A stretch of DNA of 49,369 bases from Lachnospiraceae bacterium UBA5899 (GTDB lineage: Bacteria > Bacillota > Clostridia > Lachnospirales > Lachnospiraceae), in contig DJEL01000029.1 in NCBI GenBank assembly GCA_002432425.1, forward strand, positions 43,355 to 92,723. The letters run 5' to 3'. Made by a program: the position numbers and the translations under genes. The notes below the pieces were generated by a model. It worked only from the letters and a program-made list of their open reading frames with translations, ran no database searches and was not told the origin of the DNA. Below, piece after piece: positions 1-8,614 of this stretch (position 1 is its first letter; every line of letters starts with the position of its first letter).

Positions 1-493
1 CCGGTGTATCCACTACTGCCGGCTGGGTGCTTACACGTGCGGTATCAATGGCTGCATCCTCAGTAAGCGGTACTGCGCCGTTGTCCCCGTCACCGTCTCC
101 GCCGTCTTCTCCGTTGCCATCCGTATTGTAATCCGGATTGGGAGTCAGGTTATTGTAAATTTCTTTTGTTTCCGCATTGCTGCCGTCTTCGTTGGCGGTT
201 ACCAGTTTAATCACCATGCCCTGCATGTCATCATAACGGTATTCCTGAACAAGCATATACAGCTTGCCGTTGAGCAGCACGACATCGTTAATAGAACTGT
301 CAGCGGGAAGACCTTCCACATTCAGTGGTTCTTCTTTATAAACGCCCTGCTTTGCCGCATCGTTTCCGCTGCCGTTTACAGTGCTTCCGCCGCCGTTTGT
401 GCCGTTACCGCTACTGTTTTTTCCGCAGGCTGCAAGGCTTACGGTCATGGCTGTGCATAGTAACAGGCCTAAGATTTTCTTTCCTTTTTTCAT
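1..493 (-). CDS. Secreted lipoprotein, 3' end outside window (possible solute-binding protein paralogue)
   Basis: The reading frame is open to the left window edge, so about 164 N-terminal residues are visible. It starts with a basic n-region and a hydrophobic stretch ending in the lipobox LAAC (Cys about residue 23), so it should be a lipid-anchored surface protein. A Ser/Gly/Asn-rich linker follows, then a segment resembling the start of a beta-propeller (VVLLNGKLYMLVQEY) and a Gly/Asp-rich insert. The start codon overlaps the stop of the upstream gene in an ATGA, and the GGAGGAG that would serve it lies in the last codons of that gene, which implies translational coupling. The layout recalls the N-terminus of the 836-residue binding protein at the head of the same operon. 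Relation to that protein is inference; the catalytic or binding part is not visible. Confidence 0.75.
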   Translation of the reverse strand, partial: MKKGKKILGLLLCTAMTVSLAACGKNSSGNGTNGGGSTVNGSGNDAAKQGVYKEEPLNVEGLPADSSINDVVLLNGKLYMLVQEYRYDDMQGMVIKLVTANEDGSNAETKEIYNNLTPNPDYNTDGNGEDGGDGDGDNGAVPLTEDAAIDTARVSTQPAVVDTP

Positions 494-1614
494 AATTCTT
501 CTCCTCCTTCTTTCAGAATCTCCTGTTCTTTCTTTGTTTTTTTCTCTTTCCGTTTCTGCTTGCGCTTCGACCTCAGGTTATAAAAGAAATTGCAAAGAGA
601 TTTCCAAACGCTTCCTGCCGTCCACTTTTTATGCTTCCAGGCAAGAATTATCACAACCAGTGTAAAAATGGCAGGATACAAAATAAATAACAATTCAAAT
701 ACCAGAAGCAGAAGGGCAATGTCTTCATACCCTCTTGCCATATTTTCCCAGTAAGGATAAATAATGGCTTTGCTGCTCATGGAACGGGTTCCGAACTGGG
801 TGAGCTGTTTTAACAGGTTTAAGAAATCAAAGCGTGTGGTGTTTTCCAGAACTTCCACATCGTTTTCCGTAGCCCCTATTTTTTCACCCACAAACTGTTT
901 GGCATATCCCTTAACGGGGTTGGGCATTACCACTTCATAGCAGTTAATGCCGTAATCTACGCCGTACTGGCTTAAGGTCTGATAAGATACATAGGCAATG
1001 GAGGCGGAAAGTCCGGCGGCTTCCTCCATCCTTCCCTCTTCCCTTTTGGTAACGCCGGCTATCACATGGGGAACTCCTCCGATATAAACAATCTGGCCGG
1101 CTACATCATTAGATCCGAACAACTGCCAGGCTGCCTGCTCATCAATCAGAATATGATCCTGCATCAGGTCATTTCCCGAAAAATAGGCTCCGCTTTTTAA
1201 GGTAACCGGGTGGAACAGGAAGAAATCACCGCCAATTCCGACTGCCGTCACATCCACTTTTGCCCTGTCGCTTTCCAGGGTCACCGTACCCTTGGCACTG
1301 TAAGCATCCGCCCAGAGTCTGGCTCCCTCGTTTTCGGATTCGCTGACAATGGAAGCTTCCTCCAGTCCCTTGTTCAGATTGTATTCAAACTGCTGCAAGG
1401 TCTCTTCCGTAATCTGTGCGGACTCTGCAAAAAAGCAGCTGATTTGTGCCGATTTGCTGACGTTTGACCATCTGTCCGCCATTTTCTGTGTCAGAAGTCC
1501 GTCTGTCATATGGGTGCGCAGTCCCGCGAGGATAAGACCTATTATCAAACTCACCAGTGCGGTAATGCCCCATATAAGCTGCTTACGGGACATTTGTAAT
1601 TTGATTTTTTTCAT
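490..1614 (-). CDS. Membrane protein with MacB-like extracytoplasmic core, no FtsX domain
   Basis: This 374-residue protein has a membrane segment at about residues 13-32. A long extracytoplasmic domain follows (35-295), whose central part (about 120-190, with VDVTAVGIGGDFF and LIDEQAAWQLFG) resembles the MacB periplasmic core found in FtsX-type ABC permeases. Next come one long or two short hydrophobic segments at about 297-326 and a very basic cytoplasmic tail rich in Lys/Arg. The usual three-helix FtsX permease domain is absent, so it is not a complete exporter permease by itself. It lies 30 bases downstream of the HlyD-type adaptor gene and overlaps the next gene by 4 bases. A role as adaptor or substrate-facing subunit of an export or sensing complex is inference. 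Confidence 0.7.
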   Translation of the reverse strand: MKKIKLQMSRKQLIWGITALVSLIIGLILAGLRTHMTDGLLTQKMADRWSNVSKSAQISCFFAESAQITEETLQQFEYNLNKGLEEASIVSESENEGARLWADAYSAKGTVTLESDRAKVDVTAVGIGGDFFLFHPVTLKSGAYFSGNDLMQDHILIDEQAAWQLFGSNDVAGQIVYIGGVPHVIAGVTKREEGRMEEAAGLSASIAYVSYQTLSQYGVDYGINCYEVVMPNPVKGYAKQFVGEKIGATENDVEVLENTTRFDFLNLLKQLTQFGTRSMSSKAIIYPYWENMARGYEDIALLLLVFELLFILYPAIFTLVVIILAWKHKKWTAGSVWKSLCNFFYNLRSKRKQKRKEKKTKKEQEILKEGGEEL

Positions 1615-1644
1615 GGCTTTCTTTCCTTTCAGAAGGACTCTGCA

Positions 1645-3114
1645 TTAATCCGGCAGACGTACTAACTTACCTGCCTCAACCGGCTTGGTGGAAGTGGTAA
1701 TGACACTTTCGTAACCGTAGAAGCCGCCGCTTATGGCTGTCTGGGTATCGTCGCTTGCCAGTACCTGCACATCATAACGGGTTGCATAATATCTGGTGCC
1801 GAGAGGGCTGCTCTTGCTTTCCACAATCAGCACAAACTTACCGTTATTGTCTTCACGGATGGCACTGTTGGGAACGATGTAATCGTAGTTGGCGCTCTTC
1901 TGTCCTACCTGTAAGCTTAAGGACTGTCCTTCCGTCAGGTCGCCGGAAAGGTTAAAGGTGATAACCTTGCTCTTTCTGTCCTGCGGGTCTGGCTTGATGG
2001 AAGCCACGGTTGCCGTAATATCGGAATAATACCAGGAATTTACAAGTTCTGCCGGATCACCCACGGAAATTTTACTTGCCTGCTCCGCCGTTGCGGAGAA
2101 GCTTAAGGTATAGCCCTTGCCTTCCGGCTGAATCACTGCTACGGGAGTATCGGGAGATGTCTGCTCGCCTGCGGTTACGGAAACGGAGGTAATGGTACCG
2201 GCTACATCTGCGGTAATGGTGGTGCTCTGGGAATTCTTGGTGAGTTCATCCACGTTGTTCTGTGCGGTGACCACTGCTTCATACAGGGTGTTTAAGTTTA
2301 AGTTGGCGCCAATGTCGGTCGCCAGTTCGGTTGCGCTCGCCTTTGCCGCATCCAGCTTATCGGTAAGCACCTTCATGCTTGCTTCTGCCTGTGCAAAAGC
2401 AGCGCTTGCCACATTGGCATTGTTCTGTGCCGCCAAAGCTAACTGCTTGGCTTCCGTATACTGTTTCTGGAGTTTATCCTTGGCTGCTTCGTTGCCGCTG
2501 CTGATGGTATCCTGGTAGCCCATCCATGCTTCGATATTGGCTACGTTGTTGTTGGCAGTGGTAAGGGCGGTCTGCGCATCGTCATTGGCTTTCTTTACTG
2601 CATCGTAATCCGGCTGGTACGCATCGATTTCCTGCTGTGCCGCCGTAATTGCGTTCTGTGCGTTGATTAACTGTTTTTTGTAAGTGTCCACGGAGAAATT
2701 CTTACCGCCGTTCTGCATCTGGGAGACGGTCAGGTTGCCGGATAACAATGCGGTATCGTAGGCTACCTGCGCTGCCTTCAGGGCATCTTTTGCCGTCTGC
2801 AGCTCGGTGCTTTCTTTTTCGTCCAGATAGCAGATTACATCGCCTTCCGCAACGGTATCTCCTACCTTGACCGCTACGCTGGTCACTTTACGGCTCTCCG
2901 TTACCTTTACATTATAAAGGGAACTGCTCTGTACCGTACCGGTACCGCGTACCTTAGAGGTAATGGTGCCGGACTGGATGTACTGGATAGCGACCTCCGG
3001 CAGAGAATAATTCATAATGGTGTTGGAAAAGAATGTCAGTATCAGCATGATTGTCAAGAATACAATCGCTGCATTTTTTACCCAGTCTCTTTTCTTTCCT
3101 GCTTTTTCGTTCAT
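1645..3114 (-). CDS. HlyD/RND-type membrane fusion (adaptor) protein
   Basis: The product is 489 residues. A single N-terminal membrane segment (about 12-34) is followed by a first half-lipoyl domain (about 40-100, with VKVGDTVAEGDVICYLD), a long Ala/Gln-rich coiled coil (about 100-285), the second half-lipoyl segment (about 297-330, ITADVAGTITSVSVTAGE), and beta-barrel and membrane-proximal domains to the end. This is the standard order for periplasmic adaptor subunits of ABC or RND exporters, which in Gram-positives work with MacB-type ABC transporters. The start has a good AAGGAGG. The gene sits 16 bases after the MalG-like permease gene, so an export adaptor is embedded in what otherwise looks like an import operon. 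Family assignment is firm; partner and substrate are unknown. Confidence 0.88.
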   Translation of the reverse strand: MNEKAGKKRDWVKNAAIVFLTIMLILTFFSNTIMNYSLPEVAIQYIQSGTITSKVRGTGTVQSSSLYNVKVTESRKVTSVAVKVGDTVAEGDVICYLDEKESTELQTAKDALKAAQVAYDTALLSGNLTVSQMQNGGKNFSVDTYKKQLINAQNAITAAQQEIDAYQPDYDAVKKANDDAQTALTTANNNVANIEAWMGYQDTISSGNEAAKDKLQKQYTEAKQLALAAQNNANVASAAFAQAEASMKVLTDKLDAAKASATELATDIGANLNLNTLYEAVVTAQNNVDELTKNSQSTTITADVAGTITSVSVTAGEQTSPDTPVAVIQPEGKGYTLSFSATAEQASKISVGDPAELVNSWYYSDITATVASIKPDPQDRKSKVITFNLSGDLTEGQSLSLQVGQKSANYDYIVPNSAIREDNNGKFVLIVESKSSPLGTRYYATRYDVQVLASDDTQTAISGGFYGYESVITTSTKPVEAGKLVRLPD

Positions 3115-3130
3115 GGTAATCCTCCTTGGT

Positions 3131-4081
3131 TTAACCTTTTATTCCGCCCTGGTAGGTAATACCGTCTACCAGATACTCTTCGCCATATAAAAATACTAAC
3201 AAGCTGGGAATCATGTAAATCGTTGCCACGGCAAAGGCAAGACCGATTTCCCCGGAATTAATCTTGCTTAAGAATACGGATAAGGGATGTGTCTCCGCAT
3301 CGGAAAGTAAAATCAGCGGCTGCTCTACCATATTCCAATAGTCAATAAACACTAAAATTGCTGCAGAACAGATACATCCTTTACAAAGCGGCAGGCATAT
3401 TCTCCGGAATATCTGCCATTCGCCCGCTCCGTCAATCTGTGCCGCCTCCATCACCGATACCGGAATTCTGCGCATGTACTTGGTCAGCAGGAACACGGCA
3501 AAAGGAGAAAAGATACCCGGCAGCCAGATAGCCCAATAGGTATTTACAATGTTCAGCCAGTTGGACACCAGGTAGTTGGGCACCAGTGTCACCTGATAAG
3601 GCATCAGCATCAGGATAATGTAGGAGAAAAAGATAATCTCCCGGATGCGCCCCCGGTACCTGGTAAAACCGTATGAGGCTAAACACGCCACAAACAACTG
3701 GAAAAATACAATGGGGCCCACCAGTATAACAGAGTTCCAGAACTTCAGGAGATACTCCGGACTCTTGAACAGTACCGTTGCATACTGGCTGAAGGACACC
3801 ATATCCGGTATAAATTTTAAGTTGACCTTTTCCGATATGTAAACCTTGCCGCCTTTATCGTTGGTGGCAAATACGGAGCCGTAATTGGCGGAAATCTCCG
3901 AGGATGACATAAAGGAATTGGTTATGGTCAGTACAATGGGCAGTAAGAACAAAATTGCAAAGAATGCTGCCACAATGGTTGCAATTCCGATTCGGAAGTT
4001 GTAAATAGCTTTTTTCCGTTTCGACCTTTTCTTTGCCTTAATCTCCAAGGGTGTAAGAGAAGGCATTTTTTCTTCACTCAT
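3131..4081 (-). CDS. MalG/AraQ-type ABC transporter permease
   Basis: This 316-residue integral membrane protein belongs to the carbohydrate-type binding-protein-dependent permease family. A basic cytoplasmic N-terminus precedes the first membrane span (about 30-55), and several further spans follow. The EAA loop that docks the ATPase is visible as EAAQIDGAGEWQIFRRICLP near residue 210. It would pair with the upstream MalF/UgpA-like permease, whose stop overlaps this start by 4 bases (ATGA). A segment between the first two spans (about 60-90) forms a sizeable extracytoplasmic loop. No ATP-binding protein is encoded in the visible operon, so a shared MsmX/MsmK-type ATPase elsewhere is likely (inference). 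Substrate unknown. Confidence 0.9.
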   Translation of the reverse strand: MSEEKMPSLTPLEIKAKKRSKRKKAIYNFRIGIATIVAAFFAILFLLPIVLTITNSFMSSSEISANYGSVFATNDKGGKVYISEKVNLKFIPDMVSFSQYATVLFKSPEYLLKFWNSVILVGPIVFFQLFVACLASYGFTRYRGRIREIIFFSYIILMLMPYQVTLVPNYLVSNWLNIVNTYWAIWLPGIFSPFAVFLLTKYMRRIPVSVMEAAQIDGAGEWQIFRRICLPLCKGCICSAAILVFIDYWNMVEQPLILLSDAETHPLSVFLSKINSGEIGLAFAVATIYMIPSLLVFLYGEEYLVDGITYQGGIKG

Positions 4082-5031
4082 CCTTCCACATCCTTTCCGA
4101 AGTAATTTTCAACCAGGAACAAAATTCCTATGATTACAATCATAACTGCCGCCATGAGAATTGCCGCTGCGGAAAGCCTCTGGTAATCAAGGGATGCAAA
4201 AGCATTGTTCATGAAATGCTGCAGCATGTATATGGAGTCGTAAGGGTGGTCTCCCGTAAGTAAGTAAACCTCTCTGAACACCTTAAAGGAGTTGATGAGG
4301 GACATAATCGTTACAAACAAAATAGTGGAGGAAAGATACCTTATTTTAATGTGGAAGAAAATCTGCCACCGGTTGGCGCTTTCAAGCTCCGCCACTTCGA
4401 TAAGCTCTCTGGGAATGCTCGCCAGAGCCGCCATGAACAAAATCATGTTGTAGCCTAAGTTTTTCCATAAAAAAAGGATAATGACAACGATCTGTGCGTA
4501 CTGGGATTTCATCCAGTCAATCTTGCCGATACCGATTGCCTGCAGCACATCATTGACGGCACCGTTGTAATGGAACAGCACCTGCCAGATTAAAACGATG
4601 GAGGCAACCGGTACCATCATGGGGCTTAAGAAAAAGGTACGGAACTGGGAACGGAACGGCAACTTCAAATCCAGCACCATGGCAAGTATCAGGGAAAGAA
4701 CCACCGCCAGCGGTACCGCAACGACTGAGAATGTAGCCGTATTCTTTACCGCCGTCTGGAACGCAACGTTCTTTGCCACCTTTGTGAAGTTTTCCAATCC
4801 CACAAACTGACGGCTTATGGGGTTATCCACTACCGAATAAAATATAACCACGAAAAACGGCAGTATGTAAAATAATAAAACACCCAAAAGGCTGGGGGCA
4901 AGATATACCCCCGAGCCTATCTTCTGTCTTTTCATCCATTTGCTGGATTTCTCTTTTTTCCGTTCAGCCCTGCCGCGTTTTGCCATGGCAAGCTGCGCTT
5001 CGTCTTTTTGCTTTTTCCTGAAGGCTTTCAT
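4078..5031 (-). CDS. MalF/UgpA-type ABC transporter permease
   Basis: The 317-residue protein has a strongly basic N-terminal tail of about 35 residues followed by a membrane span (about 42-66) and roughly five more. The EAA-type ATPase-docking loop is seen as ELIEVAELESANRWQIFFHI near residue 215. The family normally forms the heterodimeric channel of a carbohydrate or related ABC importer with a MalG-type partner, which is the next gene. Start support is GGAGGGG at suitable distance. It lies 29 bases after the solute-binding protein gene. Both neighbours make an import function likely, although the downstream genes are of exporter type. Confidence 0.9.
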   Translation of the reverse strand: MKAFRKKQKDEAQLAMAKRGRAERKKEKSSKWMKRQKIGSGVYLAPSLLGVLLFYILPFFVVIFYSVVDNPISRQFVGLENFTKVAKNVAFQTAVKNTATFSVVAVPLAVVLSLILAMVLDLKLPFRSQFRTFFLSPMMVPVASIVLIWQVLFHYNGAVNDVLQAIGIGKIDWMKSQYAQIVVIILFLWKNLGYNMILFMAALASIPRELIEVAELESANRWQIFFHIKIRYLSSTILFVTIMSLINSFKVFREVYLLTGDHPYDSIYMLQHFMNNAFASLDYQRLSAAAILMAAVMIVIIGILFLVENYFGKDVEG

Positions 5032-5060
5032 AAGCCCCTCCTGCTAAAATTTACTTCTCG

Positions 5061-7571
5061 TTATTTGTTTTCGTTTACGTAGATGGTAGCACGGCTTTGT
5101 ATAATACTTGTAACATCATCCAGGGATTTCTGTCCTGTGAAGTAAGCCTCCGCCTCTTCCGTAATAATGTTCATCAGGTTGCTGTCCTGCTGGTTTACGG
5201 AAATGCCGTCTATTCTGCTGATGAGGTCTTTTAATTTATCCACGTCTTCCTGTGTGGTTCCTTCCACGGTGATTTCCACATCATCCCAGGAATAGCCGTA
5301 GGAAGAATCCTTTTCTGCCAGTTTCTTTTCAATCAGGTCATCGAAATCCGCTTTGCGGGTAGGGAAGCCGTACATAAAGATGGAATTTATGTTGGTATTC
5401 ATCACACTGTATTCAATGAATTCCCAGCAGGCATCCTTGTTTTTAGATGCGGTATTGATGCAGACGCCGCCGGAGATGCTTGCCGCCACGCCGCTTCTTG
5501 TGCCGTCAGTCGGATAACCGATGGCGGTAATGGGTGCGTCAAAGAGTTTCTCTTCTACCTGATAGTCCGTCACTTCGGAAATATACATAGTTGCCAGCAG
5601 TGCCGTATGGTTGCGGAAAGCCTTGGGTTCTGCCACATAGTCGTTTTCCCAGTCGAACTCTTCGTCGGAAGGATACTTGGCTACCATTTCCAATAACTGT
5701 TTGAATTCGTCCTGGTCAAAATGGCAGACGCCGTTTTCCCAGTCCACATAGGAGTCAAAATCATAGCTTAAAAGTGCGTTCAATACCGTGCTTCTGGTGG
5801 CATTGGCAAACAGGGACGCATCCGGATACTTATCGCAGAGCGCTTTCACATCCGCCATGGTCCAGCCGGACTTTTCGCCTACATCTTCGGTTCTGCCGAC
5901 CAGCGTATTGATGGAAAAGCTGGTAGGAACACAGTATAGCACACCGGACGCTTCAATGGCATTGACAATATTTTCCATTAAGTCGCTCTTCTTTATCTGT
6001 GTGGAAGCTTCCAGATAGGAGTTTAAGTCTTCCACCGCTCCCTTGCTGATTAAGTTTTCGATATCCACGGAGTCGGCCGCAAACATATCCAGTGTTCCGG
6101 ACACAATATCGTTGTTCATCTGTGTTACGGCATTCTGGTAGTTCTTCTGGTAGTCATCTTCTGTGGTGTATTCGATATCGGAAGTATAGTCTTTTAATTC
6201 CACACGGTATTTGTCGTTACTCTGGTTAAACGCTACAATGTCGGACTGCAGCTTCTGGCTGGAATACAGAACTCCCACGGTAACCACCTGCTTCTGTACC
6301 ACATCGGCTGCCGCTACCTTCTTCAATACAATAACATCCTGCTCATTGGTATTCCAATCTTCATATAATACAACAAAATTGCCGTCTGACATGGCATAAA
6401 TATTTCTTACATAGTCGGGAGTCAGGTCGCAGTCCATCCACTTTACAAGCTGGGTTGCCGTCTGGCTCTCCATGTCATAAAGGTAAGCGCCTTCGGAATT
6501 GTTTAACAGTACGGAGCCGTCCTCCGTAAAGCTGAGACCGCTGTTCCACATATTGGAAGGCATACCCGCATAGGCATCTCCGAAGGATTTCTTTTCCTTA
6601 TCGTATACATGAAGTTCTATATCGTTTGTACCGTATTTCAGAATAGCAATACGACCGTCCTTTGTTACGCCCATGGCGTTCATGCCGTCAAAATTGCCGT
6701 CGCTTGCCAGAGGAATGGTATCCGTCAGGGCAAGGTCCTTGTCAAATACCCAGATGTTGTTGTTGTCGGACAGGTACACGTTGCCTTCTCCGTCCGCCAT
6801 GCTGTATGACAGGTACTGACCCTTAAACAGTTCCGTCACATCCGCTTCCGCTATCTCGGTGCCGTCCGTGGACAGCTTCTTTAAAATCATCTGGGTATTG
6901 TCCTGCACTTCTTTGTAATATTTGTCGTAATCGAAGTTGGGGTCATCCCAGTTCTGCTCTATATTCGGCGTACGGGTTGCCACTTCCACAAGGGTATCTG
7001 CATCAATGGCTACCACCGTGCTGACACCGTCCAGCATCTCATAGCCTTCGGTGCCGTCCGCCGCTCCTGTGTCCGCAGCATCGCCCGCTGCACCTGTGTC
7101 GTTGCTTCCCTCTTCCGTGGTATCGCCTGCTGCCGCACCGGTATCAGAGATTCCTTCTTCTGTAGTGCTGCCGGCAGTTTCCACATCGGCGTCCGCACTG
7201 TTGTCGTACTTGGTTTCTGCAAGAGATAGCAGGATCTCTTCCTTTGCGGGGTTATCTTTCAAATCCACCCTACAGTAGTCCTGTGTATAACCGTTATCCG
7301 TATAGGCGTAACGGACATAGTACAGTACATCATCAATTACGGAGATATTGCGTAAATCGGTGCTGCTGTAACCGTCGCCGGAATTGTCCGGGGAGCTTTG
7401 TGAAAGCCACTCTGCCTGATAAACGTAGCCGTCCTTGCTGCCCGCCGGTGTACTCTCATTTGTAGTGCTGCTGCCGTCGCTTGCGGCTGTCTTTCCGCAG
7501 CCCGCCATTCCTACTGCCAGCACAGCGCTTAAAATGCCCACCGTAATTCTTTCCGCATAATTTCTTTTCAC
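5061..7571 (-). CDS. Extracellular solute-binding lipoprotein with N-terminal propeller-like region
   Basis: At 836 residues this is about twice the usual length of a family 1 solute-binding protein. A signal peptide ends in a lipobox-like MAGC (Cys25). A Ser/Thr linker, a propeller-like region (about 70-420, with repeated short strands such as DGEGNVYLSDNNNIWVFD and MSDGNFVVLYED) and then the binding-protein fold from about residue 428 (VVTVGVLYSS to the C-terminus) follow. An acidic Gly/Ala/Thr insert with a 15-residue tandem repeat interrupts the propeller at about 136-170. It heads the operon and is followed after 29 bases by the permease pair. Function as surface receptor of the transporter is firm by family; the extra N-terminal region may bind a partner or polymer (inference). 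Confidence 0.88.
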   Translation of the reverse strand: MKRNYAERITVGILSAVLAVGMAGCGKTAASDGSSTTNESTPAGSKDGYVYQAEWLSQSSPDNSGDGYSSTDLRNISVIDDVLYYVRYAYTDNGYTQDYCRVDLKDNPAKEEILLSLAETKYDNSADADVETAGSTTEEGISDTGAAAGDTTEEGSNDTGAAGDAADTGAADGTEGYEMLDGVSTVVAIDADTLVEVATRTPNIEQNWDDPNFDYDKYYKEVQDNTQMILKKLSTDGTEIAEADVTELFKGQYLSYSMADGEGNVYLSDNNNIWVFDKDLALTDTIPLASDGNFDGMNAMGVTKDGRIAILKYGTNDIELHVYDKEKKSFGDAYAGMPSNMWNSGLSFTEDGSVLLNNSEGAYLYDMESQTATQLVKWMDCDLTPDYVRNIYAMSDGNFVVLYEDWNTNEQDVIVLKKVAAADVVQKQVVTVGVLYSSQKLQSDIVAFNQSNDKYRVELKDYTSDIEYTTEDDYQKNYQNAVTQMNNDIVSGTLDMFAADSVDIENLISKGAVEDLNSYLEASTQIKKSDLMENIVNAIEASGVLYCVPTSFSINTLVGRTEDVGEKSGWTMADVKALCDKYPDASLFANATRSTVLNALLSYDFDSYVDWENGVCHFDQDEFKQLLEMVAKYPSDEEFDWENDYVAEPKAFRNHTALLATMYISEVTDYQVEEKLFDAPITAIGYPTDGTRSGVAASISGGVCINTASKNKDACWEFIEYSVMNTNINSIFMYGFPTRKADFDDLIEKKLAEKDSSYGYSWDDVEITVEGTTQEDVDKLKDLISRIDGISVNQQDSNLMNIITEEAEAYFTGQKSLDDVTSIIQSRATIYVNENK
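7047..7169 (-). repeat. In-frame 45-bp tandem repeat in solute-binding protein gene
   Basis: The encoded peptide shows the units TTEEGISDTGAAAGD and TTEEGSNDTGAAGDA back to back, followed by a partial ADTGA. The unit is 15 codons (45 bases), about 2.3 copies, in frame, giving an acidic flexible insert. Confidence 0.7.
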
Positions 7572-7637
7572 TTTATTTCCATCCTTTCAAAAGTGTGTCT
7601 TTCAAAAAAAGTATCTTTTTTCTGAATTCTTCTTTAT

Positions 7638-7664
7638 TCTATATCAGGCACAGCGGAATGTCAT
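7638..7664 (-). promoter_or_regulatory. Weak candidate promoter for the transporter operon
   Basis: On the minus strand an ATGACA-like -35 (7659-7664) is followed after 15 bases by TATAGA (7638-7643) with an upstream TG giving an extended -10. Spacing is short and the -35 overlaps the stop of the CPBP gene, so read-through from that gene is an alternative. Confidence 0.35.
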
Positions 7665-8431
7665 CTTAAGAATTTATGAATATCCCACGCTGCCGCCGCC
7701 AGCGAAAGCACAAAGCAGACAGCCCAGGAAACCGGGGTATCCGGTATCCGGTTAAGCAGCCCTCCCAGCAAAAACAGGGAAGAGGCATTCACCGCAAAAT
7801 GAAGAAGCATCGCCGGCAGAAGGGAATTGTACTTTTCTCTTACATAGCCGAGAAACAGTCCGATTACAAAGGCGTACAGTCCCTGAATCACATTAAAATG
7901 AACCAGTCCGAATATCAGTGCCTGTAAAAAATTGGCAATGTGGAAGGACGGCGTAACTTTTTTCGTATAGTGAAGGGTAAGTCCCCTGCACAGAAGCTCC
8001 TCACCTATGGGCGCCACCGCCACGGAGGCAAACACCGTAAGAGCCGAAGTCCCCATGCCGGCGTTTTCCATCATGAGCTGGTACTGCTCCACCAGAGAAG
8101 GGAACAGATACTTTTCCACGCCCACCATGCTGTTGCCGAGGACGCATAAAAGCATCCCTAACACAAAAATCCCGATGGCCGTCAAAATACTGCAATTTTT
8201 TCCGGTTTCTTTTATTTTTTTTGCCGTTTCCTTAAGCCCCGTGCCCTTCACGGCAAAATACCAGTATCCGAACACGCACAGCCCGATAATATGGTAAAAC
8301 AACACACTGCCCCGGGTGCTTTTCACCAATCCTTCTCTTATAAAAATCTGCCAGACCGCCGCTGCCGCCACCTGTAAAAGCAGGCTTACCGCTGCGGGCA
8401 GGAATGAAAAAAACAGAAAAAAGATATTCAT
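7661..8431 (-). CDS. CPBP (Abi/CAAX-type) intramembrane metalloprotease
   Basis: This 256-residue multi-span membrane protein carries the family motifs: EELLCRG (EExxxR, about residue 145), FGLVH (FxxxH, about residue 175), and a later motif region ending near LLHFAVNASS. These residues form the intramembrane metal site of CPBP proteases, which in Gram-positives process peptides such as bacteriocins or are of unknown substrate. The gene has its own strong promoter and is divergent from the histidine kinase gene. It ends 89 bases before the solute-binding protein gene, so read-through into the transporter operon is possible. Substrate is unknown. Confidence 0.88.
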   Translation of the reverse strand: MNIFFLFFSFLPAAVSLLLQVAAAAVWQIFIREGLVKSTRGSVLFYHIIGLCVFGYWYFAVKGTGLKETAKKIKETGKNCSILTAIGIFVLGMLLCVLGNSMVGVEKYLFPSLVEQYQLMMENAGMGTSALTVFASVAVAPIGEELLCRGLTLHYTKKVTPSFHIANFLQALIFGLVHFNVIQGLYAFVIGLFLGYVREKYNSLLPAMLLHFAVNASSLFLLGGLLNRIPDTPVSWAVCFVLSLAAAAWDIHKFLR

Positions 8432-8466
8432 GAAAAAACTTCCTTTCCAACTGCATTTTATCGCTT

Positions 8467-8495
8467 ATTATACCACATTCCCCGGCTATTCTCAA
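8467..8495 (-). promoter_or_regulatory. Sigma-A type promoter of the CPBP gene
   Basis: Minus-strand TTGAGA (8490-8495), a 17-base spacer (8473-8489) containing TGTGG next to the -10, and a perfect TATAAT (8467-8472). It lies about 36 bases upstream of the CPBP start codon. Confidence 0.8.
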
Positions 8496-8523
8496 TTTTA
8501 ACGAAATCTTTATGCCCATATGG

Positions 8524-8553
8524 TTGAACAAAGGTGGCATTATCCTATATAAT
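8524..8553 (+). promoter_or_regulatory. Sigma-A type promoter of the two-component pair
   Basis: TTGAAC (8524-8529), 18-base spacer, TATAAT (8548-8553), about 60 bases upstream of the kinase start. Together with the CPBP promoter it forms a divergent promoter pair. Confidence 0.75.
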
Positions 8554-8614
8554 GATTTATTATGTTTACAGAACCTTATAGAAAAAGCCAGAGGCGCTTG
8601 GAAAGGTACTTGTC

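Noticed and set aside
490..1614. Calling this gene a complete MacB/FtsX-type ABC exporter permease
   Set aside because: The three-helix FtsX domain and any ATPase are missing; only the extracytoplasmic core resembles MacB.
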